Source of the DNA: UBA2970 sp965221075
Lineage (GTDB): Bacteria; Verrucomicrobiota; Verrucomicrobiia; Limisphaerales; AAA164-E04
Length of the DNA stretch: 64,000 nucleotides
Reading direction: 5' to 3'
Assembly: GCA_965221075.1 (NCBI GenBank)
Contig: OZ244865.1
Location: 2,790,001 to 2,854,000, forward strand
The position numbers and the translations under genes were made by a program. Below the pieces are notes generated by a model. The model was not told where the DNA came from and ran no database searches. It saw only the letters and a list, made by a program, of their open reading frames with translations. Within the stretch, counting starts at the first letter, position 1, and the number at the start of each line of letters is the position of its first letter. Positions 52,718-61,055 of this stretch are shown piece by piece.

Positions 52718-53692
52718 ATGAAGGCCAACCTGGAAAGCCGGCTGGGCATCTTCGTGGCGATCACCCTGCTGGCCCTGCTGCTGCTCATCGAGTTCGCAGG
52801 AGGCCTGGCGATGTTTCGGGACCGGATCGAGGTGGGGGCCCGCTTCACCGACGTCCACGACCTGAAGCCGGGGGCCCAGGTACGCATGGCCGGAGTGGTG
52901 ATCGGGCGGGTCGAGGCCATCGGCTTCGAGGGCAACCAGGTGCGGGTCGGCATGGAGATCGACTCCGACAAGGCGCCTTCCATCCTCACCGACAGCGTCG
53001 CCTCGGTGCAGTTCCAGGGCCTGATGGGCCAGAACTACATCTCGATCGAGTTCGGGGATCAGGGCGCTCCCATCCAGACCGGCACCGAGCTGGCCACCCG
53101 GGCCCAGCCCAACATCAACTCCCTGATCGACCGGATCAGCGGAGTGGCGGGGGGGATCGAGAAGGTGACCGAGGGCTTCAGCGACGACAAGTTCACCGAC
53201 GTGCTCGGCCCGCTCGCCGACTTCGTGATGAACAACAAGGATCACGCCAACGACATCATCGCCGACCTGAAGGACACCATCCACCAGATCTCCGAGGGTC
53301 AGGGAACCGTCGGGCGCCTGATATTCGACGACGACCTCTACCGGGAGGCGACCAACGTGATCGCTCAGCTGCGCAGGCAGTCGGACAACATGGAGGCCGT
53401 CCTCACCGAGGCGCGCTCCCTGGTGCAGGGGGTCCGCGAGGGAGAGGGTACCCTGGGCAGGCTGGCCACCGACCAGTCCCTCTTCGAGGAGGGCCGGCTG
53501 GCGATGGTGGAGCTCAAGGAGATCCTCCAGAAGATCAACCGCGGCGAGGGCAGCATCGGGATCCTGGTCAACGAGTCCTCCCTGATCCAGAACGCCAGGG
53601 CGGCCCTTCAGAAGGTGGAGAAGGCGACCGAGGGACTCGAGGACCAGGGCCCCCTGAGCGTGCTGGGCCTGGTGGTGGGCCGCCTGTTCTGA
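52718..53692 (+). CDS. mlaD: MlaD-type MCE-domain protein
   Basis: 324-residue periplasmic substrate-binding subunit. One N-terminal membrane anchor (GIFVAITLLALLLLIEFAGG) precedes the MCE domain (about 38-120: VGARFTDVHDLKPGAQVRMA and GVVIGRVEAI), then a long helical tail (about 125-320) with repeats such as SEGQGTVGRLIFDDDLYREA, REGEGTLGRLATDQSLFEEG and NRGEGSIGILVNESSLIQNA. The tail probably oligomerises into a tunnel or bridge across the periplasm. Confidence 0.93.
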   Translation: MKANLESRLGIFVAITLLALLLLIEFAGGLAMFRDRIEVGARFTDVHDLKPGAQVRMAGVVIGRVEAIGFEGNQVRVGMEIDSDKAPSILTDSVASVQFQGLMGQNYISIEFGDQGAPIQTGTELATRAQPNINSLIDRISGVAGGIEKVTEGFSDDKFTDVLGPLADFVMNNKDHANDIIADLKDTIHQISEGQGTVGRLIFDDDLYREATNVIAQLRRQSDNMEAVLTEARSLVQGVREGEGTLGRLATDQSLFEEGRLAMVELKEILQKINRGEGSIGILVNESSLIQNARAALQKVEKATEGLEDQGPLSVLGLVVGRLF

Positions 53693-53693
53693 G

Positions 53694-54452
53694 ATGGCCG
53701 ATCTCGTCGCCGAGAGCCTCTCCCTCTTCTCCAGGCCGGAGATCTGGGTCAGCCTGCTCACCCTGACCTTCCTGGAGGTGGTCCTGGGGGTGGACAACAT
53801 CGTGTTCATCTCGGTGCTGGCCTCCAAGCTCCCCCCCGAGCAGCAGTCCCGGGCCCGCAAGATCGGGCTCTGCATGGCGCTGCTCTCCCGCCTGGCGCTT
53901 CTCTTCAGCCTGAGCCTGATCATGAAGCTGGAGGCGGCCCTCTTCACGGTGTGGGGCAACGGGATATCGGGCAGGGATCTGATCCTCTTCTTCGGCGGAG
54001 CCTTCCTGCTGGTCAAGGCCACCCTTGAGATCCACGACAAGCTGGAGGGAGTCGAGGGATCGCGCTCCAAGAGGGTGGCTCCCACCTTCGCCAGCGTGAT
54101 CGTCCAGATCATGATCCTGGACGTCGTCTTCTCCCTCGACTCGGTGATCACCGCCGTGGGCATGGTGGACGAGATCGCGGTGATGGTAATCGCCATCGTC
54201 ATCGCCATGATCGTGATGCTGGTCTTCATCGACAGCATCAGCCGCTTCATCGAAAGCCATCCCACCATGAAGATCCTGGCCCTCTCCTTCCTCATCCTGA
54301 TCGGTGTGGTCCTGGTGGCCGATTCCCTGGACCTGGAGATTCCCAAGGGCTACATCTACTTCGCGATGTTCTTCTCCTTCGGAGTGGAGATGCTCAACAT
54401 GAGGCTGAGGAAGCAGCGGGAGCTGCGGCGCCTCAACCGCCCCTACCGCTAG
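53694..54452 (+). CDS. TerC-family integral membrane protein
   Basis: 252 residues with seven or so membrane segments and the two acidic family motifs: FLEVVLGVDNIVFISVLASK and IMILDVVFSLDSVITAVGMV, plus FFGGAFLLVKATLEIHDKLE. TerC/Alx-type proteins are linked to metal (Mn) export and to metalation of secreted proteins. It starts one base after the mlaD stop. Confidence 0.93.
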   Translation: MADLVAESLSLFSRPEIWVSLLTLTFLEVVLGVDNIVFISVLASKLPPEQQSRARKIGLCMALLSRLALLFSLSLIMKLEAALFTVWGNGISGRDLILFFGGAFLLVKATLEIHDKLEGVEGSRSKRVAPTFASVIVQIMILDVVFSLDSVITAVGMVDEIAVMVIAIVIAMIVMLVFIDSISRFIESHPTMKILALSFLILIGVVLVADSLDLEIPKGYIYFAMFFSFGVEMLNMRLRKQRELRRLNRPYR

Positions 54453-54479
54453 GCCGACCGGGAGCGCCTCCCCGCCGCC

Positions 54480-56966
54480 ATGGAGCCCGCCGAGGCCAAG
54501 AGGACGCACCAGCGGCTCTCGGCCCAGATCCGGAAGCACCAGCACGCCTACTACGTGGAGGCGAAGCCCCTGATCCCGGATCGGGAGTTCGACCGCCTCT
54601 ACCGCCGGCTCCAGGATCTGGAGAGTGGCCACCCGGATCTAGCCACCTCGGACTCCCCTACCCAGCGGGTGGGAGGTGAGCCGCTGGAGGGCTTCCGGAC
54701 CGTGGCCCACTCCTCCCCCATGCTCAGCCTGGAGAACTCCTACAGCTGGAAGGAGGCCCTCCAGGGCCTACGGGCCATGAAAGCCCTGCTGGATCCCGGG
54801 GAAGAGGCAGCCTGGACCATCGAGCCCAAGGTGGACGGGGTGGCGGTGAGCCTGCTCTACCGCCAGGGATCCTTCGTCCAGGGCCTGACCCGGGGCGACG
54901 GCGTCCGGGGCGACGATATCACCCTGAACCTGCGCACCATCCGCTCCCTGCCCCTGGTCCTGGAGCACCCCCGCACCCCGGTCCAGGAGCTGGAGGTGAG
55001 AGGCGAGGCGTGCATTACCCGCCAGGATTTCGAGCATCTCAACCAGCAGCGCAGGCAGAACGGCCAGGAGCCCTTCGCCAACCCTCGCAACACCGCCGCC
55101 GGAGCCCTCAAGCTGCTCGATCCCCGCCTGGCGGCCGAACGCCGACTGCACCTGATCGCCTACCGCATCGTCAGAGTCCTTCCCGCCAGCCTCATGCCCG
55201 AGACCCATTCCAAATGCATAGAGTTCCTGGAGCAGGCCGGCTTCTGCCGACCCGCCTACTTCGAGCGCCGCGCTACGCCCGAGGAACTGGAGGCATGCAT
55301 CCACGAGATCGGCCGGAAGCGGGAGGAGCTCCCCTACCTCATCGACGGAGCGGTGATCAAGCTGGACCGGATCGATCAGCAGCAGCGGTGCGGAGAAAGG
55401 GCCAGCACCCCCCGCTGGGCCCTGGCCTACAAGTACGATCCCGATGTGGCCCGCACCCGCCTGAAGGACATCTTGGTCCAGGTGGGCTGCACCGGAGCCC
55501 TCACTCCGGTCGCTCTCCTGGATCCGGTCCTGATCGCCGGAACCACCATTAGGCGGGCCTCCCTGAAAAACGAGGAAATGATCCGGAGAGGCAAGTCCGG
55601 CCAGCAGACCGACATCCGGATCGGGGATCTGGTCGAGGTGCGCAAGGCCGGAGAGATCATCCCCGAGGTGATTGAGGCCGTGATCGAGGAAAGGCCCGAA
55701 AAGTCGAAGCCCTTCGACTTCCTAGAGCACATCGGCCACGAGTGCCCCGGCTGCGGCGGCCCGGTGGAGCAGCGGGAGCTGCTCGATCCCAGGATCCGCT
55801 CCAGAACCTGGTACTGCATCAGCCACCGCTGCCCGGAGAGAGTTCAGCAGCAGCTAGTGCGGATGGGAAGCCGCAACGCCCTCGACATCGACCAGATGGG
55901 AGAGGTGGTGGCACGGAAGCTGGTGGAGCGCAAGGCGGTGGCGACTCCCCTGGACCTGTTCCAGCTCGGCCCCGAACTGCTCAGCGTCCTCAACCTGGCC
56001 CCGGACGGCTCCTTCCGGCTGCTGGGCTCGATCCGGGCCCGCAAGCTGCTCCAGGGAATCGAGCGGGCCAGGACCCGGGAACTGGAGCGGTGGCTCTTCG
56101 CCCTCTCGATCCCCCACCTGGGAAGGGAGGTGGCCCGCCGCCTGGCGATGATCCACGGCAGCCTGGAAGCCATCGCCCGTTCTCCGGCGCTGGAGGGCAT
56201 CTCCCTCCTGGAGGGAGGCAGGAACCAGGAGCGGATCGTCAGGATCCTCGACTGGTACAGGCTCAAAGCCCGGAGCTCCGAAGCCGGGATCCGGATCCTG
56301 GAGGCCATGGCCTTCAAGCTGGCCGGAGTCGTGGGCCCCAGGGTGGCCCGCTCGGTGCTCGAGTGGTTCGCCTCCGAACCAGGGCGTGAGACCCTGCGCC
56401 GCGTCGGGGAGCTGGGCATCCGCCCCTCGGTTCCCGCTCCAGCGGCCTCGGACCGCCTTGCGGGAAAGAGTTTCGTTCTCACCGGAACCCTGGAGGGACT
56501 CACCCGCCAGGAAGCCAGGCAGCGGGTGGAGGATCTCGGAGGAAAGGTCGCCGGAGCGGTATCGGCCAAGACCGACTATCTGGTGGCGGGCCGAAAACCG
56601 GGCAGCAAGCTGGCCAAGGCCCGGAGCCTGGATGTGGCTGTGATCGACGAGGCGGTATTCCTCTCCCTGACCGAGGCTCCGAAGGATTCCTCCCGTGCCA
56701 CAGACTCCAGCGCCCTGGAGCCCATCGTCGGAGAGACTGCATGCTCCAACCCTGGCGAGGCCTACCGATCCTATTTGGACCTGTGCCGGAAACGGTCGAT
56801 CAGCTACTCCATTCCCGACGAAGGCTTCGCCGCCTGGCTCCTGAGGCTGGGGGTGGCCAGGGATGCTGCCGAGCTGCTCGACCTGGCGGGACGCCTCGGG
56901 AGAGGAAAGCGATCCTCTAGCCCTAGTCCCGGCCCGGAACCCTCCGATTCGCTCCTGTTTTCATGA
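54480..56966 (+). CDS. ligA: NAD-dependent DNA ligase
   Basis: 828-residue NAD+-dependent ligase, longer than the usual 670. Adenylation motif EPKVDGVAVSLLYRQG (Lys about 117), TRGDGVRGDDITLNLRTI, EVRGEACITRQDFEHLN, NPRNTAAGALKLLDP, oligonucleotide-binding domain, a zinc finger (CPGCGGPVEQ...WYCISHRCPERV), helix-hairpin-helix repeats, and a BRCT domain (about 660-735: AGKSFVLTGTLEGLTRQEAR). After BRCT is an extra tail of about 90 residues including YLDLCRKRSISYSIPDEGFA. Its last codons overlap the next ATG. A decayed second copy of its 3' end lies at 58772-59040. Confidence 0.95.
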   Translation: MEPAEAKRTHQRLSAQIRKHQHAYYVEAKPLIPDREFDRLYRRLQDLESGHPDLATSDSPTQRVGGEPLEGFRTVAHSSPMLSLENSYSWKEALQGLRAMKALLDPGEEAAWTIEPKVDGVAVSLLYRQGSFVQGLTRGDGVRGDDITLNLRTIRSLPLVLEHPRTPVQELEVRGEACITRQDFEHLNQQRRQNGQEPFANPRNTAAGALKLLDPRLAAERRLHLIAYRIVRVLPASLMPETHSKCIEFLEQAGFCRPAYFERRATPEELEACIHEIGRKREELPYLIDGAVIKLDRIDQQQRCGERASTPRWALAYKYDPDVARTRLKDILVQVGCTGALTPVALLDPVLIAGTTIRRASLKNEEMIRRGKSGQQTDIRIGDLVEVRKAGEIIPEVIEAVIEERPEKSKPFDFLEHIGHECPGCGGPVEQRELLDPRIRSRTWYCISHRCPERVQQQLVRMGSRNALDIDQMGEVVARKLVERKAVATPLDLFQLGPELLSVLNLAPDGSFRLLGSIRARKLLQGIERARTRELERWLFALSIPHLGREVARRLAMIHGSLEAIARSPALEGISLLEGGRNQERIVRILDWYRLKARSSEAGIRILEAMAFKLAGVVGPRVARSVLEWFASEPGRETLRRVGELGIRPSVPAPAASDRLAGKSFVLTGTLEGLTRQEARQRVEDLGGKVAGAVSAKTDYLVAGRKPGSKLAKARSLDVAVIDEAVFLSLTEAPKDSSRATDSSALEPIVGETACSNPGEAYRSYLDLCRKRSISYSIPDEGFAAWLLRLGVARDAAELLDLAGRLGRGKRSSSPSPGPEPSDSLLFS

Positions 56967-57715
56967 ATCCGCAGCACGAGGTCGAGTACACCATCCACGG
57001 GTACGACATGCAGTTCGTGGAGATCGAGCTGGATCCCCAGGAGGCGGTGGTGGCCGAGGCGGGAGGTATGCTCTACATGGACTCCTCCATCGAGATGGAC
57101 ACCATCTTCGGGGACGGCTCCTCCGGGAACCAGGGCTTCCTTGGAAAGCTTCTTGGAGCCGGCAAGCGCATCCTGACCAGGGAGTCGCTCTTCATGACCC
57201 AGTTCCTCAACCGGGGCATGGGCAAGGAGAAGGTGGCCTTCGGAGCGCCCTACCCGGGAAGGATCGTGCCGGTCCACCTGGCCCAGCTGGGAGGCGAACT
57301 CATCGCCCAGAAGGACTCGTTCCTGTGCGCCGCCAAGGGGGTCACCGTGGGCATTGCCTTCAACATGCGGCTCAAGACCGGCTTCTTCGGGGGAGAGGGC
57401 TTCATCATGCAGCGCCTGAACGGGGACGGATGGGTCTTCCTGCACGCCGGAGGCGCCATCCTGGAGCGGACCCTGCAAGCGGGGGAGACCCTCAAGGTGG
57501 ACACCGGCTGCATCGTCGCCTACCAGCCCTCGGTCGCCTTCGACACCAAGTACGTTGGCAAGATCAAGTCGGCCCTGTTCTCGGGGGAGGGACTCTTCTT
57601 CGCCACTCTCACCGGGCCGGGAATGGTGTGGATCCAGTCCCTGCCCCTGAGCAGGCTGGCCGGTGTTATTTGCAGCGATTATCCTGACGGTTTTCCCCAG
57701 ATTGCTCCGGGCTGA
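56963..57715 (+). CDS. AIM24 (TIGR00266) family protein, copy 1, tail replaced by an insertion
   Basis: 250-residue member of the AIM24 family (single-stranded beta-helix-like fold; mitochondrial in eukaryotes, function unknown in bacteria). Landmarks: MQFVEIELDPQEAVVAEAGG, FMTQFLNRGMGKEKVAFGAP, GKIKSALFSGEGLFFATLTG. Its natural ending after PLSRLAG was interrupted by the 452-bp element at 57664; the last 16 codons (VICSDYPDGFPQIAPG) come from that element. The severed original tail survives as 11 codons GRIASCMPRKS and a stop at 58118-58153, beside GRIQKSLPEKS in copy 2. The rest is well kept, so it may still be made. It overlaps ligA as ATGA. Confidence 0.85.
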   Translation: MNPQHEVEYTIHGYDMQFVEIELDPQEAVVAEAGGMLYMDSSIEMDTIFGDGSSGNQGFLGKLLGAGKRILTRESLFMTQFLNRGMGKEKVAFGAPYPGRIVPVHLAQLGGELIAQKDSFLCAAKGVTVGIAFNMRLKTGFFGGEGFIMQRLNGDGWVFLHAGGAILERTLQAGETLKVDTGCIVAYQPSVAFDTKYVGKIKSALFSGEGLFFATLTGPGMVWIQSLPLSRLAGVICSDYPDGFPQIAPG

Positions 57716-58115
57716 CATCCAATCGAGGAGGGGCCATTGGCCTTGCAGGAGGCGATAGGCGCTTGCTGCCTGAGGAGAAGACTTCCTGGAAGGGAGAAGC
57801 TGTGCCTGATCCCGCTGGTTTGAGCGGCAGCCGATGGAGCAGCTCTACTTTCCGGGCACGTCATTCCAGTCATAGGCCCGACACAGGCCTCGGGCGTCGG
57901 ACGGCCGGGTAGTCTGTCCCTGCATGAGGCGGAAGACGTAGCAGTTTTCGCACTGGTCGCCATCGAAGACGCATAGGATCCGCTTCAGGTTCCAGCTCCA
58001 AACCGTTAGGGGATGCGGAAGGAGATTCCCGAGGTAGAGACGAAGATGGTGTCGCTTGCTGGGGGACAGCCGAAAAAAGATCCTCCGATTCACCGGAATA
58101 TCTGCGCAAATAACA
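57664..58115. mobile_element. 452-bp element with perfect TGTTATTTGC terminal inverted repeats
   Basis: The left end TGTTATTTGC (57664-57673) and right end GCAAATAACA (58106-58115) are exact inverted copies. The flanks CCGG and CTGG suggest a 4-bp target duplication of CCGG with one change; the uninterrupted sister gene reads GCCGGGCGC there. Inside, on the minus strand, is a decayed TOPRIM gene tail. It encodes no transposase, so it is a non-autonomous, MITE-like element. Confidence 0.85.
57845..58093 (-). pseudogene. DUF3991/TOPRIM gene tail inside the element
   Basis: The last about 40 codons read LKRILCVFDGDQCENCYVFR, LMQG..., AYDWNDVPGK, aligned with LERILCAFDADQSGDRCASR and GAKDWNDVFRKRS of the island copy at 14849. 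The TOPRIM acidic pair survives as FDGDQ. Sequence before this is not conserved, so most of the gene was deleted. Confidence 0.8.
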
Positions 58116-58117
58116 CT

Positions 58118-58153
58118 GGGCGCATCGCGAGCTGCATGCCCCGGAAGAGCTGA
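58118..58153 (+). pseudogene. Severed tail of AIM24 copy 1
   Basis: GGGCGCATC...GAAGAGCTGA encodes GRIASCMPRKS and a stop, in register with the last 11 codons of copy 2 (GRIQKSLPEKS). It was cut off by the element. Confidence 0.85.
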
Positions 58154-58159
58154 GGGGCG

Positions 58160-58771
58160 CCCCCCGCTCCCGCACCCAGCGCCGGGCCTTCATCCAGTAG
58201 GGCGCAGCGCCCCCCGGGGCGCCGTCCGCTCCGGAATCCGCAGTCCCGGGCGCCGCCGGAACCTTTCCTCCAGCTGCCGGGCAAGGCTTCCGTGAGATCC
58301 GGTTCCGGCCTCGGTGCGGGCCTCGAGCTCCACCAGATCCCTCTCCCGGCCCGCCCAAACCTGATACTCCCCTATCTCTCCGTTCTCCCGGACGAACTCG
58401 TCCACCGCCGAGGCCCCCTCGGACCACCGCCATGCCGTCGCAGCGTCCGACAATGCCTCCCTCGAGGGAGATTCGCTCGTCCCTGGCGTATTCGGATCAG
58501 CGGGAAGGCGCTGCGCCCGAGGGTGCCAAGCGCCAGCTCCCCCTCCTCCCCCGGACGGGCCGGGTCCCCGCTCTCCAGGCGGAGTCCCCCGGCGTGGAAG
58601 AAGATGCCGATGCAGTTGAGTATCCCCGCTTTCCGGGGACGCTGGCGGATCGGCGGCCCCGTCCCGGTCGTTCCGTGGCTGACGATAGTTCCGGAACTCG
58701 GGCCATGGCCGTTCCAGCCGCTGGCGCGCACCGGGCATGCTTCGGCCCGGATCGCCGAGCAGCGGATGTAG
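58160..58771 (-). pseudogene. 3' end of a phenylacetate-CoA-ligase-like gene, decayed duplicate
   Basis: The sequence follows the C-terminal third of the intact gene at 59805-61055 base for base with many substitutions and indels: CTCCACCAGATCCCTCTCCC, CTCCCCTATCTCTCC and CGCTCGTCC...AGATCCGCT blocks occur in both. It is riddled with stops and frameshifts. It ends at about 58770, where it abuts a duplicate of ligA, the junction of a tandem duplication. Confidence 0.8.
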
Positions 58772-59040
58772 GATCCCGGAGGAAAGGCCGCCGTAGCCGG
58801 GCTGGGCAAGGCCCGGAGCCTGGATATGCCAGCCCCCGACCGAGGCGGCCTGCCTCTGCCAGGAAGAGGCTCCGGACGATTCCCCATGCTCCTGCCTGCT
58901 GCGGACCTGGCGAGGGCTGCCGATCCAATTCGGACATGTGCCGGAAGAGGCCGATCGGGTTCTTCCTTCCCGACGCCGGATTCGCCGCCTGACCACCGGG
59001 TCTGGGAGAGACGATCCTCGATCCATTGTCCCGGAACGGC
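58772..59040 (+). pseudogene. 3' end of ligA, decayed duplicate
   Basis: GGATCCCGGAGGAAAGG and GGCAAGGCCCGGAGCCTGGAT match ligA GGATCTCGGAGGAAAGG (from 56531) and GCCAAGGCCCGGAGCCTGGAT. GTGCCGGAAGAGGCCGATC and TTCCCGACGCCGGATTCGCCGCC match the ligase tail. Large internal deletions shorten it. It leads into AIM24 copy 2 just as real ligA leads into copy 1. Confidence 0.8.
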
Positions 59041-59064
59041 GCCCTCCGGTACGCTCCCGCCTTT

Positions 59065-59793
59065 ATGATCCCGCAGCAAGAGGCCGAATTCTCCATCCAC
59101 GGGGACGTCATGCAGTTCGTGGAGATCGAGCTGGATCCCCAGGAGTCGGTAGTGGCCGAGGCGGGATCGATGCTCTGCATGGACTCCTCCATCGAGATGA
59201 AACCCATGTTCGGGGACGGCTCCTCCGAGGACCGGGGCTTCAGCCTGCTGGAGGCCGGCAAGCTCCTCATGTGCGGAGAGTCGCTCTTCCTGGCCCATTT
59301 CCTCAACCGGGGCCCGGACAGGAAGAAGGCGGCCTTCGGCGCGCCCTATCCGGGCAGGGTCGTGCCGGTCCACCTGGGCCAGGAGGGAGGCGAGCTAATC
59401 GCCCAGAAGGACTCGTTCCTGTGCGCGACCCAGGGGGCCAGCGTGGGCATCGCCTTCATCAAGCGGCTCAAGGCCGGCTTCTTCGGGGAAGAGGGCTTCA
59501 TCATGCAGCGCCTGAAGGGGGACGGGTGGGTCTTCCTGCACGCCGGAGGCGCCATCCACGAGCGGACCCTGCAAGAGGGAGAGATCCTCAAGGCGGACAT
59601 CGGCTGCGTCGCCGCATTCCAGTCCTCGGTCGCCTTCGACATCGAGCACGTGGGCAGGATCAAGTCGGCCCTGTTCCCGGGGGAGGGGCTCATCCTCGCC
59701 ACCCTCGCCGGTCCGGGAAAGGCATGGATCCAGTCCCTGCCCCTGAGCAGGCTGGCCGGGCGCATCCAGAAGAGCCTGCCCGAAAAGAGCTGA
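59065..59793 (+). CDS. AIM24 (TIGR00266) family protein, copy 2
   Basis: 242 residues, complete: MIPQQEAEFSIHGDVMQFVE, FLAHFLNRGPDRKKAAFGAP, GRVVPVHLGQEGGELIAQKD, GRIKSALFPGEGLILATLAG, ending PLSRLAGRIQKSLPEKS. It is the paralogue of the gene at 56963 and can be aligned throughout; the two differ most at residues 60-90 (LGAGKRILTRESLFM against LEAGKLLMCGESLFL). With the ligA relic upstream, it has no translational coupling partner; its start at 59065 is set by homology. Confidence 0.9.
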   Translation: MIPQQEAEFSIHGDVMQFVEIELDPQESVVAEAGSMLCMDSSIEMKPMFGDGSSEDRGFSLLEAGKLLMCGESLFLAHFLNRGPDRKKAAFGAPYPGRVVPVHLGQEGGELIAQKDSFLCATQGASVGIAFIKRLKAGFFGEEGFIMQRLKGDGWVFLHAGGAIHERTLQEGEILKADIGCVAAFQSSVAFDIEHVGRIKSALFPGEGLILATLAGPGKAWIQSLPLSRLAGRIQKSLPEKS

Positions 59794-59804
59794 GGGGCTC
59801 CCCC

Positions 59805-61055
59805 CTACTCCCGCACCCAGCGCCGGGCCTTCATCTCGAAGCGCGGCAGCGAATCCCGGGGCGCCGTCCGCACCGGAATCCGCAGTCCCAGGCGCTGGCG
59901 GAACCTGTCCTCCAGCTCCCGGGCCAGGCTTCCGGAAGATCCGGTCCCGGGCTCGATGCGGACCTCCAGCTCCACCAGATCCCTCTCCCGGCCCACCCGG
60001 ACCTGGTACTCCCCTATCTCTCCGGTCTCACGGACGATCTGGTCCACCGCCGAGGGGTAGACGTTGACCCCCCGGACCACCACCATGTCGTCGCAGCGCC
60101 CGATGATGCCTCCCTTGAGGGAGATCCGCTCGTCCTGGCAGCCGCATCCGCCCCGGGGAGCCAGCTCCACCAGATCCCCGGTCCGGTAGCGGATCAGCGG
60201 GGAGGCGCTGCGCCCGAGGGTGGTAAGCACCAGCTCCCCCTGCTCCCCCGGACGGGCCGGTGCCCCGTTCTCCAGGCGAAGCGCCTCGGCGTGGAACGAG
60301 CCGTCGATGCAGTGGAGAGTCCCCGCTTCCCGGGGGCACTGGTAGGTCGCCGGGCCCGTCTCGGTCATTCCGTGGTGGTCGAAGATCCGGGCCGTGGGCC
60401 AGAGCCGCTCCAGGCGACGGCGCACACCGGGCAGGCTTCCGCCCGGCTCGCCGGCCACCAGGATGCAGCGCAGGGCCAGCTTCCGGGTGTCGAGGCCGGT
60501 CGAGGCGGCCGCCTCGCCCATGCGCAGGGCGTAGGTGGGGGTGCAGGCCAGGACCGTGATCCGGTTCTCCTCGATCGCCTGCAGCCGGGTCAGGGTAGGC
60601 ATGCCGCCTCCCGGAAGGCTCAGGCCGCCGATCCGCAGGGCGGCCTCGAAGGCCGACCAGAATCCCAGGAAGGGGCCGAAGGAGAAGGCGAAGAAGTAGC
60701 GGTCCCGGGCGCCCAGGCCCGCCTTCCTCAGGACGGTCGCCCAGTCGTCGACGATGCGGTCCCAGCCTTCCCGGGTGTCGAGCCACCTCATGGCCCGCCC
60801 CGAGGTGCCGCTGGTCTGGTGGCAGCGGACGTAGCGGCCGAGCGGGAGGGTGAGGTTGGTTCCGTAGGGAGGGTGGTCCAGCTGGTCCCTCACCCACTCG
60901 TCCCTGGTGGTCAGGGGGAATTCCCGCTGGAAGTCCTCCAGCGATCCGAAGTCCGGAAGCGCCCCTCCGGCCTTTCTCCGGTAGAAGGGGTTGGCGGGCA
61001 GGACCTCCCGCAGGAGGCGGTTGACGCTCTCCAGCTGCTGGAGATCGCTCCTCAA
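59805..61055 (-). CDS. Phenylacetate-CoA-ligase-like AMP-forming enzyme
   Basis: 416 residues of the PaaK-type adenylate-forming superfamily: HQTSGTSGRAMRW (the P-loop-like TSGTSG, about 81-86), FGPFLGFWSAFEAAL, ILVAGEPGGSLPGVRRRLE, FDHHGMTETGPATYQCPREA, LIRYRTGDLVEL, GRCDDMVVVRGVNVYPSAVD and a short C-terminal domain with PRFEMKARRWVRE. It activates an unknown acid as acyl-AMP or acyl-CoA. The start is the TTG at 61055, overlapping the stop of the upstream transporter gene as TTGA, which indicates coupling. Its 3' third is duplicated as a relic at 58160-58771. Confidence 0.87.
   Translation of the reverse strand: MRSDLQQLESVNRLLREVLPANPFYRRKAGGALPDFGSLEDFQREFPLTTRDEWVRDQLDHPPYGTNLTLPLGRYVRCHQTSGTSGRAMRWLDTREGWDRIVDDWATVLRKAGLGARDRYFFAFSFGPFLGFWSAFEAALRIGGLSLPGGGMPTLTRLQAIEENRITVLACTPTYALRMGEAAASTGLDTRKLALRCILVAGEPGGSLPGVRRRLERLWPTARIFDHHGMTETGPATYQCPREAGTLHCIDGSFHAEALRLENGAPARPGEQGELVLTTLGRSASPLIRYRTGDLVELAPRGGCGCQDERISLKGGIIGRCDDMVVVRGVNVYPSAVDQIVRETGEIGEYQVRVGRERDLVELEVRIEPGTGSSGSLARELEDRFRQRLGLRIPVRTAPRDSLPRFEMKARRWVRE

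Noticed and set aside
58432..58992. A 186-codon plus-strand frame between the AIM24 copies
   Set aside because: It crosses the junction of two decayed gene fragments whose true frames are known, and its product has no sensible composition.
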